A stretch of 64,000 bases of DNA, from positions 3,720,001 through 3,784,000 of the forward strand of contig CM064422.1 of the NCBI GenBank assembly GCA_032690845.1, given 5' to 3'. The notes under the pieces are model-generated. The model made no database searches. It was not told where the DNA came from and saw nothing but the letters and a program-made list of their open reading frames with translations. The translations under genes and the position numbers were made by a program. Below are positions 10,501 through 20,811 of this stretch, one piece after another. Source of the stretch: Eleusine coracana subsp. coracana (Eukaryota; Streptophyta; Magnoliopsida; Poales; Poaceae). Every line of letters begins with the position of its first letter. Within the stretch, counting starts at the first letter, position 1.

Positions 10501-13500
10501 CTATTCAGTTGGGTATCTCAGTAGGTTTATGCAGCGGCCTACAGAGGAGCACATGGCGGCACTGAAGCGAGTGCTGCGCTACATTGCCGGGACTGTCAGC
10601 CATGGCTGCTACTATCGCCGTGGCACCGGTGAAGCAAAGTTAGTCGGCTACAGTAACAGTGATTATGCCGGTGACATTGATGATAGTCACAGCACTTCTG
10701 GAGTGCTGTTCTTCCTTGGTTCAAGCCTGGTAAGCTGGCATTCACTGCAACGCATTGTGGCCATGTCATCATGTGAAGCGGAGTATGTGGCAGCAACATC
10801 AGCAGCAACTCAAGGAGTTTGGTTAGCTTGGCTGCTGGGAGATCTCAAGCAGGAAGACGCCAAGCCGGTGGAGCTGAGAGTGGATAGCAAATCTGCACTG
10901 GCTCTAATGAAGAACCCTGTCTTCCATGAGTGCAGTAAACATACTCGAGTGCGCTACCACTATGTGAGGCAGTGCGTGGAGGAAGGCAGTGTTCATGCGG
11001 GTTATGTCAACACAAACGATCAGCTTGCAGACATTGGTACAAAGTCTTTGGGGCGGGTCAGATTTCAGGAGCTATGTGGATTGGCATGATCCAGATCAAG
11101 TCTAAACTGAAGCACAAGTCTTAGGGGGTGATTTGTTAGTAAGTCAAGTGCTTCAGTAGTTAGTGTGTGTCGAGTCCTTGTTTTCCTGCATTCAGTTTTG
11201 TATTCCGAGTCTTCAGTTAGTTGGAGTAGTGTGCCAGGTCGTGTCCTAGTTATTAGGCGTTCATCAGGTCCTTGATCCGGTTTAATAGGAACCATGATCA
11301 GTTGTCAGTTAAGGTCATATATATAAATAAAAGAAAAGCCCGCTGCAGTTGTTACGCAGCACCAAAACCAGTTTGCAACTTGTGAGTTGAGAGGTTGAGA
11401 GAATTGCCTGTTTTGCCAACATTTGGTAGATACTAGATAGTTTTTGTTCATCATGATTATGTACTGATTCCCCATAGGCTCATACCTCATGTTGTCACAT
11501 GGCAGGCCCATACCTCACGTTGTCACATGACACATTTGGTTACTTGATGCTGGAATATCTGATTTCACCGGGCAGTTTTAAGTGTTGTCAAGTTATCAAA
11601 AGCCTCTTTTTCTTTTATGAAGTGCTATCAGAAGCCTTGATATTGATTTGGAAGTAGGTAGCGAAATTTTATTAGATAATTATGTTCCTTATTTTTCTTT
11701 CTGCAGAAGCGAGAAATTTTTCCAGATCTTGCTCCACTTCTTTGGCACTCTTTCGGTACAATCGCTGCACTACTCCAGGTATTTTACAATTTTTTCATCA
11801 CTCAGAATTAGGTCATGAATCTTATGGCAGCATGGTAGCTATGGACTTTTTCTGGTGAATTAGTACGTGCTGTTTATGTCACTGCAGTTGACCATGCATG
11901 TTGATTTTTGTCTTAAGGAACTCATCGGGGGCTTTGTTGATATGTCTGATCCAGTCTTATAAGGTTACTTGAAACATGCAGGAAATCGTGTCAATTTATC
12001 CATCACTTTCGTGCGCAACTCTATCACCAGGTCAATCAAACCGTGTCTGCAACGCACTTGCGCTTCTTCAGGTATCCTTTTCGAGAGACGAAGAAACCCC
12101 ACTAATGGCAACTTGATTGTTTATGTTGAAATATCTGCCAGTGTTTTGTCGTCAAGGAACTAGCCATGGATAGAAGTGCATGGAAGTTAGCAATTTAAGT
12201 GCCAGAACCTTGACTCTTTGTTTTTCTTTTTTCCTTTTGTTTAGTTTTTTATCGCCCTTTTTACACCTCTTCTCTACTTTTCCTTGTCCAGTTTTATTTC
12301 CTTTTCTTTCTATATTCTTTTGGTTTGTTTGGTTTTTTCTTATTGCTCTTTTCCCACCCCTCTTCTTCTTTGTCTTGTTTCTTGTGTTTGTTTGTTTTGC
12401 TCTTGTCCTTGGGTTCTTCGGGGTTTCATCTCTAGCCTACCCTAACTTGCTTGGGATTAAAGGCTTAGTTGTTGTTGTTGAAATATCTGGCAGTGTGTTA
12501 TTCCCAAATATATCCATCGATGTTATCAGGGATGCTTTGGTTTTGACTATTGTACATTGAAAAATCTGCAATAAGAGCTAGTGTTTTTCAAACTATTATT
12601 TATCAATTCAAGTTCTTTGCCTTTTAAAAAGAAGTCATATATGTACACTATACACACCTAAGTTATGGATCTTCCTTTTCACTTTATCACTTTTATTGCA
12701 GTGTGTTGCGACGAACGCTGACACTAGGCCCCTATTCTTGGCTGGTAATGCTGCTATCATCATATTTAATACAGATTATATTCATGATGACATGTCTTTA
12801 AAAAATCTGCCACATTTTATCTCTCTTATAACATACATCTGACGCCACTGAAGATTCTAAGTAGCGGACAATATCGACCACCTCAGAGTAGTTTTGCATT
12901 AGAAATTGGTCTGTGTACTTGGTTATACTTTTAATGTGGCGTTTTCACTTATCAATAACTAACTGTCTCCTCGTGCAGCGGAGATTCCGCTGTATCTATA
13001 CCCTTTCTTGAACACTAGGATCAAGTCAAGACAATATGAGTACTTGAGGCTTACCAGCTTGGGTGTGATTGGTGCTCTTGTGAAGGTAATTCAAAGAAAG
13101 AGATTTAAGACAATTAGGAATGTGTATAGAACTATAGATTGATCGGTGCTCTTCCTTTATTTGTTTGTTTGTCTTTGTGTTTTGGCTCTTATGGATTTCA
13201 TCTCTAGCCTTACCCCAACTTTCTTGGGATTAAATGCTTTGTTGTTGTTGTAGGAATATGTATAGATTTATCTTTGGACTGGTGGAGGTAGGGGATTAGG
13301 GGAAAATGGGTGGATATGTGAATGATTTGGTTCATGTATCCGTATTCCAGTCCAACTGATTAAATTATCAATTTCGGATTCTACAGATCCCTCTATGTTT
13401 TGAAGAGCTCAACAGTGTCATGCTTTGTTAGAATTAAAATGTACTTATTTTGCTATTGTCAGATGTAATTTTGCAAACACAAGGGAAAAAATCAATACGT

Positions 13501-14767
13501 TTTCTTGGTTATATCTGCAGGTTGATGATCATGTCGTCATTGCGTTTTTGCTGGAATCTCAAATGATTCCACTATGTATGCTTACAATGGAGATGGGCAG
13601 TGAGCTTTCAAAAACGGTATTTAAATACCTTAATCATTACTCCTCTGTTTTTGTTTTGTTGTCATTGGTTAGCTCAAAGTTAAGCTAGCCAGCGACAACA
13701 ACAACAAAAAAAGAATGGATGAGTACAAAAAACATAACAATCTTCTATGTTATTTACACATTTGACTTGTTTCTTTCTTTATTCGATTATACAATCTGAA
13801 ACGTAAATTGGGAAAAAGGACTCTTTGCGACCACTTATCTAGTTCATTGTTTGATGGATAAAGCCATTTTGTATCTTGAGTGACTAGAATCATGTTGCAA
13901 CTTAGTTTATTTTAGCATGCAAGCTATTTTCTTAATTTGATACTTGTCTTCTGTGTGTTGTTTCATTTTTGTTTGGTCTGTGCACAAGTTGATTTCATTC
14001 TTCAGATATCTTCTAAATTGCTGCTATATAGATTACCTTGTGATATGTTGTGAATTTTCAAGAAGACTGAAAATTAAATTGGTTCTTGAATGATAATTAC
14101 TTACACAGTTACCTTGTCATGAACATATTTTTTCCAAATCATTTGATCTGGGAGATACAGATTTATTGCTTCAACTTCGCTAATTCAGTTATATTTCCAT
14201 GCAGGTGGCCACCTTTATTGTTCAAAAAATTATGCTTGATGACAAAGGATTTCGCTATATGTGCGAAACATCTCATCGTTACGTTGCTCTTGCCATTGTT
14301 CTAGCTCAGATGGTTGATTCAGCTGAACATCACTCCCCAAGGTTGCTGAAGCACATAATCCGCTGCTACCATAGACTGACAGATGATGCAAGGTTTGTGC
14401 TGTCCTGTATGCTAATTTCGATTCATAAAACTGTTCTCATGAGTCACTATTGGTGGTTATGCTTATGCAGCGCTTGTAGTATTCTTCACAAGTACCTCCC
14501 CATCTCGCTGATAAATGGGACAGTGAACAAGTACCTTCAGGTGATTTCTGCTTGTCACAAACATCATGAGCTAGTATCATGTCTTCACCAAAGAAGCTTT
14601 ACATCATAACTTATAGTACTTTTAGATTTGAATTGTCCACTGACACTAGAGTGCTACTTCAAACTCAGGATGATCTCACAATGGGATTGCTCCAGCAATT
14701 GGTCTATAGGGTCAACAGCGCAAGCAGAGGCCCTCATACAGGTCTGGCTCACATGATGGGAATGTGA
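4595..14767 (+). CDS. CNOT9/Rcd1-like subunit of the CCR4-NOT deadenylase complex
   Basis: Nine exons join in frame to about 311 residues: 4595-4765, 11707-11778, 11982-12071, 12702-12744, 12979-13085, 13521-13616, 14205-14392, 14471-14540, 14669-14767. All junctions are GT-AG. CNOT9 (Rcd1/CAF40) is an armadillo-repeat scaffold of the CCR4-NOT mRNA-decay complex in the cytoplasm. Family signatures visible: the NLCNPELRERALLDLSK start of the repeat domain, a WHSFGTIAALLQ helix, a PLYLYPFLNT-YEYLRLTSLGVIGALVK block, and a GFRYMCETSHRYVALAIVLAQMV block. The family's conserved end (the RACDALRNCLPD region and following helix) is present but strongly altered here, and the protein stops soon after, so this looks like a diverged paralog. 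Intron 1 is 6.9 kb because of nested transposons; introns 3 and 5 hold retroposon tails. Whether full splicing occurs is not visible. Confidence 0.88.
5101..6006. mobile_element. Stowaway-like MITE in intron 1, split by a 627-bp insertion
   Basis: The left part (5101-5237) starts with a CCGTCCGTCCCAAAATATAA-type end. The right part (5865-6006) closes with the inverted ...TTAGAGGGAG end, and TA dinucleotides border both outer ends (5099-5100, 6007-6008). The two halves are complementary, for example TAGGTTTCTCC on the left and the TTGACATATGACAAACCTA region on the right. The insertion at 5238-5864 separates them. Confidence 0.7.
5238..5864. mobile_element. Insertion inside the intronic Stowaway element
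   Basis: A 627-bp block bordered by an identical 12-bp direct repeat (TTAGATTGGTTG at 5226-5237 and 5865-5876), which reads as a target-site duplication. Its ends are loosely inverted: the left has AAGTGCTCGC and CCAAAACGC, the right has ACGCCTAGG and CTAGCGCCTAGCACCTAATT. The GC-rich core has open frames on both strands without a recognisable domain. Class unknown. Confidence 0.6.
6519..6818 (+). repeat. 5' LTR of the Ty1/copia element
   Basis: A 300-bp repeat matching 11134-11421. It starts TGTTAGTAAG, ends TTTTGCCAACA, and contains a TATATATAAATA promoter-like box at 6715-6726. Relative to the 3' copy it has 12 extra bp near 6615. Confidence 0.95.
6821..6833 (+). other. Primer-binding site (initiator tRNA-Met type)
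   Basis: TGGTAATCAGAGC lies two bases after the 5' LTR. It matches the TGGTATCAGAGC usual for plant copia elements primed by initiator methionine tRNA, with one extra A. Confidence 0.75.
6855..7810 (+). pseudogene. gag of the copia element (disrupted)
   Basis: The frame opens at ATG 6855, follows a nine-C run, and must shift between about 6980 and 7008 into the frame used by the rest of gag-pol. In that second frame the capsid-like region (NYSDWSSMMRVML, then a WDKLAASRLGSDQARM segment) is interrupted by three amber stops at 7289-7291, 7412-7414 and 7682-7684. It ends with a CCHC zinc knuckle (7763-7804, CLKCGKKGHWARDC). This is the nucleocapsid/capsid of a copia element and cannot make a full protein as it stands. 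Confidence 0.9.
7811..11089 (+). pseudogene. pol of the copia element (protease-integrase-RT-RNase H, one stop)
   Basis: It continues the gag frame. In order: aspartic protease with DTGATSH (from 8000); the GAG-pre-integrase HHCC-like segment with HAWLGHIGHDAI and CDTC (about 8395-8510); an opal stop at 8630-8632 just before the first integrase aspartate; integrase core with VDDATRYMW, RTDNGGEF and PYTPQQNGVVERRN; reverse transcriptase with KARLVAKGYVQREGVDFDEVFAPV, DVKTAFLNGE, YGLRQAPRAWN and YVDDLII; RNase H with SDYAGD, SCEAEYVA and DSKSA; stop at 11087-11089. The 2.4-kb part after the opal stop is open, so most enzymatic domains are intact and the loss is recent. Confidence 0.95.
11121..11133 (+). 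other. Polypurine-like tract
   Basis: TTAGGGGGTGATT lies directly before the 3' LTR, in the position of the plus-strand primer of copia elements. Confidence 0.6.
11134..11421 (+). repeat. 3' LTR of the Ty1/copia element
   Basis: A 288-bp copy of 6519-6818 with the same TGTTAG...CAACA ends. It lacks the 12-bp segment of the 5' copy and differs at seven other sites, all transitions. Confidence 0.95.
12205..12484 (+). mobile_element. Short retroposon with (GTT)n tail, intron 3 of the CNOT9-like gene
   Basis: A T-rich stretch is followed by a GGTTTCATCTCTAGCCTACC-type 3' block, then ACTTGCTTGGGATTAAAGGC and a GTTGTTGTTGTTG tail. The same 3' block recurs at 13195-13256, and TTG-repeat tails are typical of some plant SINE/LINE families. 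The 5' boundary is unclear. Confidence 0.5.
13160..13256 (+). mobile_element. Second copy of the (GTT)n-tailed retroposon, intron 5
   Basis: It repeats the block at 12428-12482: TTCATCTCTAGCCTTACCCC, then TTTCTTGGGATTAAATGC and GTTGTTGTTG. Only the 3' end is present, so it is 5'-truncated. Confidence 0.5.
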
Positions 14768-15167
14768 CTGAAGGCAGTTCCGTAGTGCGACTAGGGCATG
14801 TCTTATAGTTAGCCTAGGAAACTGTCATAGTTCGCCCTTTAGGTAATGTTTCTAGCGTGTAGCGCTGTAAAAATTGCAGGAAGGTTTTGTTGAAAGATTG
14901 GCATATCAATCCAAGTTGATAACGGTAAAACATGACGGGCTTACAAGCTACTCTTGTAAAGTTTTGCTTGCTATAGTGACAACACTAAGCATTTACTTTG
15001 GCTTACTTGCACGTAACCGATTCCAGGTAAGTTTTGCTTCAGCAAGCGAATTCCGGTCTGTTAATTTTTCACCAAGAAACTCTGCTGCGTTTGCTTGCGT
15101 GGTCCGGCGAATGGTTTCTGCGTCATACTAGTGACAACATAAATTCAGAATGGGAAATCAGATTTGA
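14768..15167. other. 3' UTR and spacer after the CNOT9-like gene
   Basis: The first 100-200 bp are probably the CNOT9-like 3' UTR. The rest has no coding signal I can support; short open frames here are not conserved-looking. Confidence 0.4.
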
Positions 15168-15551
15168 CTAGCAAAATGCCTGTGCATTGCAACGGGCATA
15201 ATAAGTTCACAATATTGACTGGATGAAGATTTGTCCTAAAAACATTTGAAATTTTGATTTTACAATGGTAAGTAACAAACATTGTCTCCTCTGACACAAG
15301 CATAACTAAATTACCAAGACAACCATGAACTGGGCACATGTTCACTTGTCTTTCAGTTCCTACACTCCGACCATAATATGAACTGAGCACAAGTTGATTT
15401 GTTCTTATAAAAGAGCATAAATGATATGGTAACCCTAAAAAATTATGAAAAATATAATACATGATATGAATATGTTAAATTTGTGAGGATAGAAGTGGTA
15501 GAAGAAATCAATATACTTTCTAAAAACTCTAGAGAGTGATAGTCAACTCAG

Positions 15552-16365
15552 CTTTCAGCGGCGATGGAGCTGGAGCCTGCTCCGCTTCCGCCGCCACACG
15601 CAGCAGCACCGTCTTGTAGGAAGGAACCACCGATAAGGGAGAGGATGATCCAGTCGATGACGGACTGGACTCAACCCATCGTTGGAGCTTGGAGCGCCCA
15701 AATGGTTGATAGTGCAGAGCGTCGGGGGACAAGAAGGAGGGGGAACCTGACGCCGTAGGGTTAGGAGGAGCAAACCGTTTGGTGGTCGCTGGCATGGGGG
15801 CGGTGGGGAGGGGAGCACCAAGAGGGGAAGGGTTAGGAGCGGAAGGGGCCATCTCTAGTTTGCTGTTTGAAAGACATGGATTGTTATGTATCAGAGAGTT
15901 GAACTCGCTGCCCTTGTGCCACAACCAACAGATGTCCATTTTCATGAATGGTGGAGCAAGGCGGCCAACTCTGTGAGCAGCATGATACGAAAGAAGCTAA
16001 ATTTAATAATCATTATTGGCGCCTGGAGCTTGTGGAAACATAGAAACGAATGTGTGTTCACTGTTCAGAGGTATGTCTCCAAGCCTCCCTAAGACGCTAA
16101 TCATGGCTGAACATGAGATAGTTTGGTTGAGCATGACAGGAGCAAAGGACATGTCCTTGCTATCTGACCAGGGTGGGCTGGTAGAGGTTTAGACATCCCA
16201 GTAGGTCGGGTTGTTAGCGGTCAAAAGCAAAGCGTGAATGTGATCTAGACTTGTTGGGGTGTGTGTGGGGGGGGGGGGGGGGGGGGGGGGTTCTCTTGTA
16301 CATAAAATTCTCTTCTTCTATTAATGCAAAGATACGCATCTCTCCTTCGTGTTCGAGAAAAAAAG
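15552..16365 (+). mobile_element. 5'-truncated L1-type LINE remnant with target duplication
   Basis: A plus-strand reading at 15890-16075 (HEWWSKAANSVSS, GAWSLWKHRNECVF) is the C-terminal region of plant L1 ORF2. A further piece, EHEIVWLSMTGAKDMSLLS, ends at a stop near 16191. The 3' end is the grass-LINE TTCTATTAATGCAAAGATAC ... GTTCGAGAAAAAAA. A 16-bp direct repeat (GATAGTCAACTCAGCT near 15537, GATAGTCAGCTCAGCT near 16366) flanks it as a target-site duplication. The 5' part (15552-15860) reads better on the minus strand (a Ser/Pro-rich open frame ending the other way), so it may be a 5' inversion. Confidence 0.7.
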
Positions 16366-17472
16366 ATAGTCAGCTCAGCTACATCTGCATACATATGCAT
16401 GAACCAACTGAAAAATCCAATACTCATGATTTGATAATTACAGGAAAATAAAGAACAATACATGTTTCAATCTACAACACTTCAGTGCCACACACCCACA
16501 ATTCTTCCTCTTGAAAACATTTGATTCATATATTTTTCTTGTCTGATACATGATTTTAACCATTGTAACAAGTAGTTAAATACCGGAGGATATGAACATG
16601 TCACAACAGTTTATTTATAACCATTTGATGGTCTATAGACTATAATTAGCTGACAATATTTTTCTAAAAGAACTGATACTCAATTCTGAACCACACCCTC
16701 AGGACATCAAGCACCATCTCCATTCTGAAATAGAGCCTATATAAATCAGAACACACCTTAACACTTGTTGGCCTTCTTGTAGAACGGTAAATCACACTCC
16801 CAAATATCATGTGCACACAGTTACAAATCTGAAGACATCCCAACAAGTCGGGTTGTTAGCAGTCAAAAGCGCGAATGTGATCTAAACTTGTTGGTGTGTG
16901 TGGGTGGGTGGGGGGGGGGGGGGGGGGGGGTTCTCTTGTACATAAAATTCTCTTCTTCTATTAATGTAAAGATACGAAGCTTTTCTGCGTGTTCGAGAAA
17001 AAAAGATAGTCAGCTCAGCTACATCTGCATACATATGCATGAACCAACTGAAAAATCCAATACTCATGATTTGATAATTACAGGAAAATAAAGAACAATA
17101 CATGTTTCAATCTATAACATTTCAGTGCCACATACCCATAATTCTTCCTCTTGAAAATATTTGATTCATATATTTTTCTTGTCTGATACATGATTTTAAC
17201 CATTGTAACAAGTAGTTAAATACCGGAGGATATGAACATGTCACTACAGTTTATTTATAACCATTTGATGGTCTATAGACTATAATTAGCTGACAATATT
17301 TTTCTAAAAGAACTGATACTCAATTCTGAACCACACCCTCAGGACATCAAGCACCATCTCCATTCTGAAATAGAGCCTATATGAATCAGAACACACCTTA
17401 ACACTTGTTGGCCTTCTTGTAGAACGGTAAATCACCCAAACATCACGTGCACACAGTTAGAAATCTGAAGAT
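16191..17472. repeat. Tandem duplication, two copies of about 640 bp
   Basis: Copies 16191-16832 and 16833-17472 are nearly identical. Each begins AGACATCCCA and contains the LINE 3' tail followed by its former target sequence. Each has a long G run (24 G at 16267-16290; 21 G at 16910-16930). Because both copies include the LINE tail, the duplication happened after the LINE inserted. Confidence 0.9.
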
Positions 17473-18055
17473 ACTGATTTGGTGTATGAATACTTCTTGT
17501 TTGGAATATACCTTGCTATCAAGGATTTTCTATGAGAGTTAAACTTCATGGTTGTTTGACCACCATTAGACTATTAGAGTCGGACACATGGAAGAAGTAT
17601 GCTAAGCCAATCAACAGTTTCAGCTATGAAAGTAATGCTTTAGCTCACACATAGCGAAATAATAGCATTCGAAAATGGCTAATAAATTAGTGAAAGTGAT
17701 AGGCAGGTAGCTGATAATGACAACGCAGAGCAGCAGACTTGAGGCGTTGTGTAGTGGGGAGCACCAGATTTCTGGCCACCAGCACGGACTCCACATGACG
17801 GGTCACATATAATTGTATAAAACAACTGAATGAGAACAAGTAAAAATAGTTTATTCTATATTATGGTTAGTGGAGCAAAGCCCATTGTAATTGTATGGTA
17901 AGCAACAATTCCCTAGTTTCAACTACAGGTTAAAAAAATCTCAAAAATATGGGGCCTAATCAAATTTTATGTAGTGATTTAGTTGTTCTGTCCCACAACA
18001 TGAAGAATTGCCGATAAAGCATGTCAGATGTTAGCATTAGTTCTGAAAAAGTAAA

Positions 18056-18495
18056 TTCTTAGATAAAACAAGAAAAAAGATTGTATATAATTTATATCTA
18101 CAATACATAGATAGATGTACTTGTCATGACTTATTAAGACAATATATTATTATGTTTCTTTATTATATAAAATATTATGTATCAGTGGACAACAAAACAA
18201 AAAACTATCTACATGATCAAACATTACTTAATTACCCAAATGATATATACAGGCACATTTCACACTACTTTAGTTTCTTAGATAAAACAAAAAAAAAAGA
18301 TTGTATATAATTCATATCTACAATACATAGATAGATGTACTTGTCATGACTTATTAGGACAATATATTATTATGTTTCTTTATTATATAAAATATTATGT
18401 ATCAGTGGACAACAAAACAAAAAACTATCTACATGATCAAACATTACTTAATTACCCAAATGATATATACAGACACATTTCATACTACTTTAGTT
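18056..18495. repeat. Tandem duplication, two copies of about 220 bp
   Basis: Copies 18056-18274 and 18275-18495 differ at only a handful of positions. Each runs from TTCTTAGATAAAAC to ACTACTTTAGTT. AT-rich, non-coding, inside the Helitron. Confidence 0.9.
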
Positions 18496-19279
18496 CCAAC
18501 ACATGTATAAAAAAAACATATGTGAGAATGTAACTATTATGTGCAAGACTGCTACGCATGCAGTACTGCTTTGGTCCATTAAAAACTGACACTCATAATC
18601 TAGAATGCAAGATGATTACCTCATTCAATCCTGAACGCCAAGGTGGAAGATTACTATCTGCTCTTATCAGACACAATGGTTCTGACAACTTGTACTGAAG
18701 AGCAAAACAATATAATCAATATCAATAGCAACTTTAGGATCTCAAACCTAAATAACCAGTGAATGGCTAATACCTGCACCATGCATGAGTTATAAAAAAC
18801 AAAACTTTTTATTGTATCAAAAATTGATACAAGGTTGATATTATTTCTGAACCTAATACTACAAAAACATTTGAATATTGTATTTGTATGGTCGCCTTCA
18901 CCTCAGTAGGGTATTGAGTAATATAACAAATATTGTGTCATCGTAAATAAATCAAAATGCATCTGAATAAAAGAGGAACCCACAGATCAACAAAAATAAA
19001 AGTGATCGAGATAGTGATTCATACCCAAGAGCTCTATTGCCCTGGTCACCCCGAGACTGCTAGATTGAGAAGGCGGTGGAAAGATGGGAGACAATAATCT
19101 ACATCAAGATCTAGGCAGGCACCATGAGAGAGCAATAAACAATTGCTCAATACAAAATTTGCCAGAACATATTTTGGATTAGTTTAAGGCGTTTCTAGTT
19201 CTTAATGCTCTAGTTCCACATTTCCCCACTTCTGAATAATCTAGTTCCATAGTTTTTATATGATGAGGCAAGTGATGAG

Positions 19280-19773
19280 AGTAAGTATGGAAGTTCAATC
19301 TTGATAGGAAGGGGTGTAAGAACTATTGCAAGTGACCACCATACAACTCCAAATCCCAGCAGTACCTCACCACGAAATCTGTCAGCCCAGATGCCTACAA
19401 GAATCTGCAGCAGTAATTTTCAAAATGAAATGTCATAAACTCTTATCCAAAATGCATAGCTAGGAATTCATTGTGTCCAGAAACACATGTGTAAGAAGGT
19501 AACCCCAAAAGAAAGATGATTGGATTAAGCCAACAATTGCTAGATTCTAATAGTACTCTTGCGACATTGGAAGGATTACAATGCTCATATTGACATGATA
19601 GAAATCAGAAAATGGTCAGGAAGCTATAGAAAAGTAATATGTAATTCCCATAAATTCAACTATAGACAAGTTTGAACCAAATACAAGCAGTATTGTCTAA
19701 CTCACACGATCCATCTTGCAAATAAGGAATGAGAAGAAGCAGAAGAGAACAATCATCATCTCTTTGGAAACTC
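19280..19773 (-). pseudogene. Decayed exons of a PHT4/ANTR-type (MFS) anion transporter
   Basis: Three minus-strand exon remnants lie in transporter order. 19773-19706 reads FPKR, then a one-base frame slip, then IVLFCFFSFLICKMDR (first membrane helix). 19594-19487 reads VNMSIVILPMS ... NLAIVGLIQSSFFWGYLLT with an internal TAG. 19404 to about 19290 reads GIWADRF and GFGVVWWSLAIVLTPL. NMDRVNMS-type, SSFFWGY and GIWADRFGG motifs are signatures of plant sodium/phosphate-type anion transporters of the major facilitator family. The acceptor before the second exon is lost (CAT where CAG is expected). Downstream exons are not recognised. This fits a captured gene fragment carried by the Helitron, not a working gene. 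Confidence 0.75.
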
Positions 19774-20054
19774 CTGCCATCAAGGAGAAACCTCAGATAT
19801 ATCTCCAATCATAACAGTGTCGGCAGGAACACCAGAAGGTGATCCTATTATTAAATACTGCCCGGCTTTGCAATCAACACACCTTCTGTACCTTAAGGTT
19901 AGTACTAAAAGCAATCATAGATGTTTTGATTGAAACAACCTGTACGACCATTGATCAACAGCCATATGAAACAGAAGAAAGAATCAACATCGATTGGTCT
20001 TGTTACTGGGAGATTATGACGGTGATTCAGGCTTAACACGTACTGCACGTATGG

Positions 20055-20723
20055 GCCATACCTACATTGGACACCGAGCTTGATGTTGAGCGAGATGTCC
20101 ATGCCGTAGCCGGCCTCCATGATAGCGAAGTACTCGCCGGGGTCGACTGCAATAAGGCTGAGTGGGCGCACCCCAACATCGCACACTAGTGGGTGCAGCT
20201 GGTGGATGCAGAGGTCCCGGCGCACTGCCGTGGCCAGATTCACGGGTGTCTGCATGTCGGGCCAGCCGTGGAAGAACTCCAACACATGTGTCTCTGCACT
20301 CGGTGCCGCTGATGGAGGCCCCCAGGGAGGCCGAGACCACGGTGGCCCCACCACACACACCGTGAGGGCGAGCGCCACGGGCTCCTGGTGGGAGGGGGTG
20401 TAGGGAGAGGCGGCAAAGGCAGTGCACCGCGGAGGCTTGGTAGCTGGGGAGGAAGAGCAGGATGTGGAGAGGCCAGCGGAGATCACGCTGACGCATCCTC
20501 TGCGCGGCGAGGAGGAGTGGCATCTTCGTGGGGAGGCGGCGGAGATCGTGGCACCGGAGACAGTATCTTCTTCGTGAGGAGGCGTTGGGGATCGCATGGT
20601 GGGGAGGCGACACGGACGGGCGGTGACCAGGAGGGTTGAGAGTCGGGGTGGTGAGACATGGACGGGAAGGGGTGGGGAGACGTGGAAGTTGAAAGTGTTG
20701 TGTATCGTTGGATCAGAATACAA
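20055..20723 (-). pseudogene. Captured exon-like open frame of unknown gene
   Basis: A minus-strand open frame (20723 down to 19905) begins Pro/Ser/Arg-rich. It then has a more protein-like segment, FFHGWPDMQTPVNLATAVRR and DPGEYFAIMEAGYGMDISLN, that ends at a good splice donor (GTATGG near 20057). GC content is far above that of the surrounding DNA. It looks like a first exon captured by the Helitron. I do not recognise the family, and expression is unknown. Confidence 0.4.
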
Positions 20724-20811
20724 CGGTTAGGATTAGTGATGGATTAAAAGGTGATTAAAACTGGGGCAGAAAACTGTCTCATAATTATTAGTGTAGAGAT
20801 AGAGATAGAGA

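Larger units (their letters stand above)
6519..11421 (+). mobile_element. Ty1/copia LTR retrotransposon (complete, coding-dead)
   Basis: Two direct LTRs (300 and 288 bp, both TGTTAG...CAACA) enclose a primer-binding site, gag, protease, integrase, reverse transcriptase and RNase H in that order (integrase before RT defines Ty1/copia), then a purine tract. It lies in sense orientation inside intron 1 of the CNOT9-like gene. The LTRs differ by seven substitutions, all transitions, plus a 12-bp indel, so the insertion is young. No matching 5-bp target duplication is seen: GATTC precedes the 5' LTR while TTTGG follows the 3' LTR. Coding is broken by one frameshift and four stop codons. Confidence 0.95.
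15168..20811 (-). mobile_element. Probable Helitron, minus strand, about 5.6 kb, carrying captured exons
   Basis: On the minus strand the 5' end is TCTCTATCTCTATCTCTACA (from 20811, preceded by host A). The 3' end (near 15168) is CTAG followed by host T, with a GC-rich hairpin-like GCCCGTTGCAATGCACAGGC a few bases inside. TC start, 3' hairpin, CTAG end and insertion between A and T are Helitron hallmarks, and TCTCTATCTC / GCCCGTGC-type ends are familiar from grass Helitrons. The hairpin is imperfect. The interior contains same-strand exon remnants of an anion transporter and an unrelated exon-like ORF, but no Rep/helicase, so it would be non-autonomous. A LINE fragment and two tandem duplications lie inside. 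Two partial elements abutting is the alternative. Confidence 0.6.
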
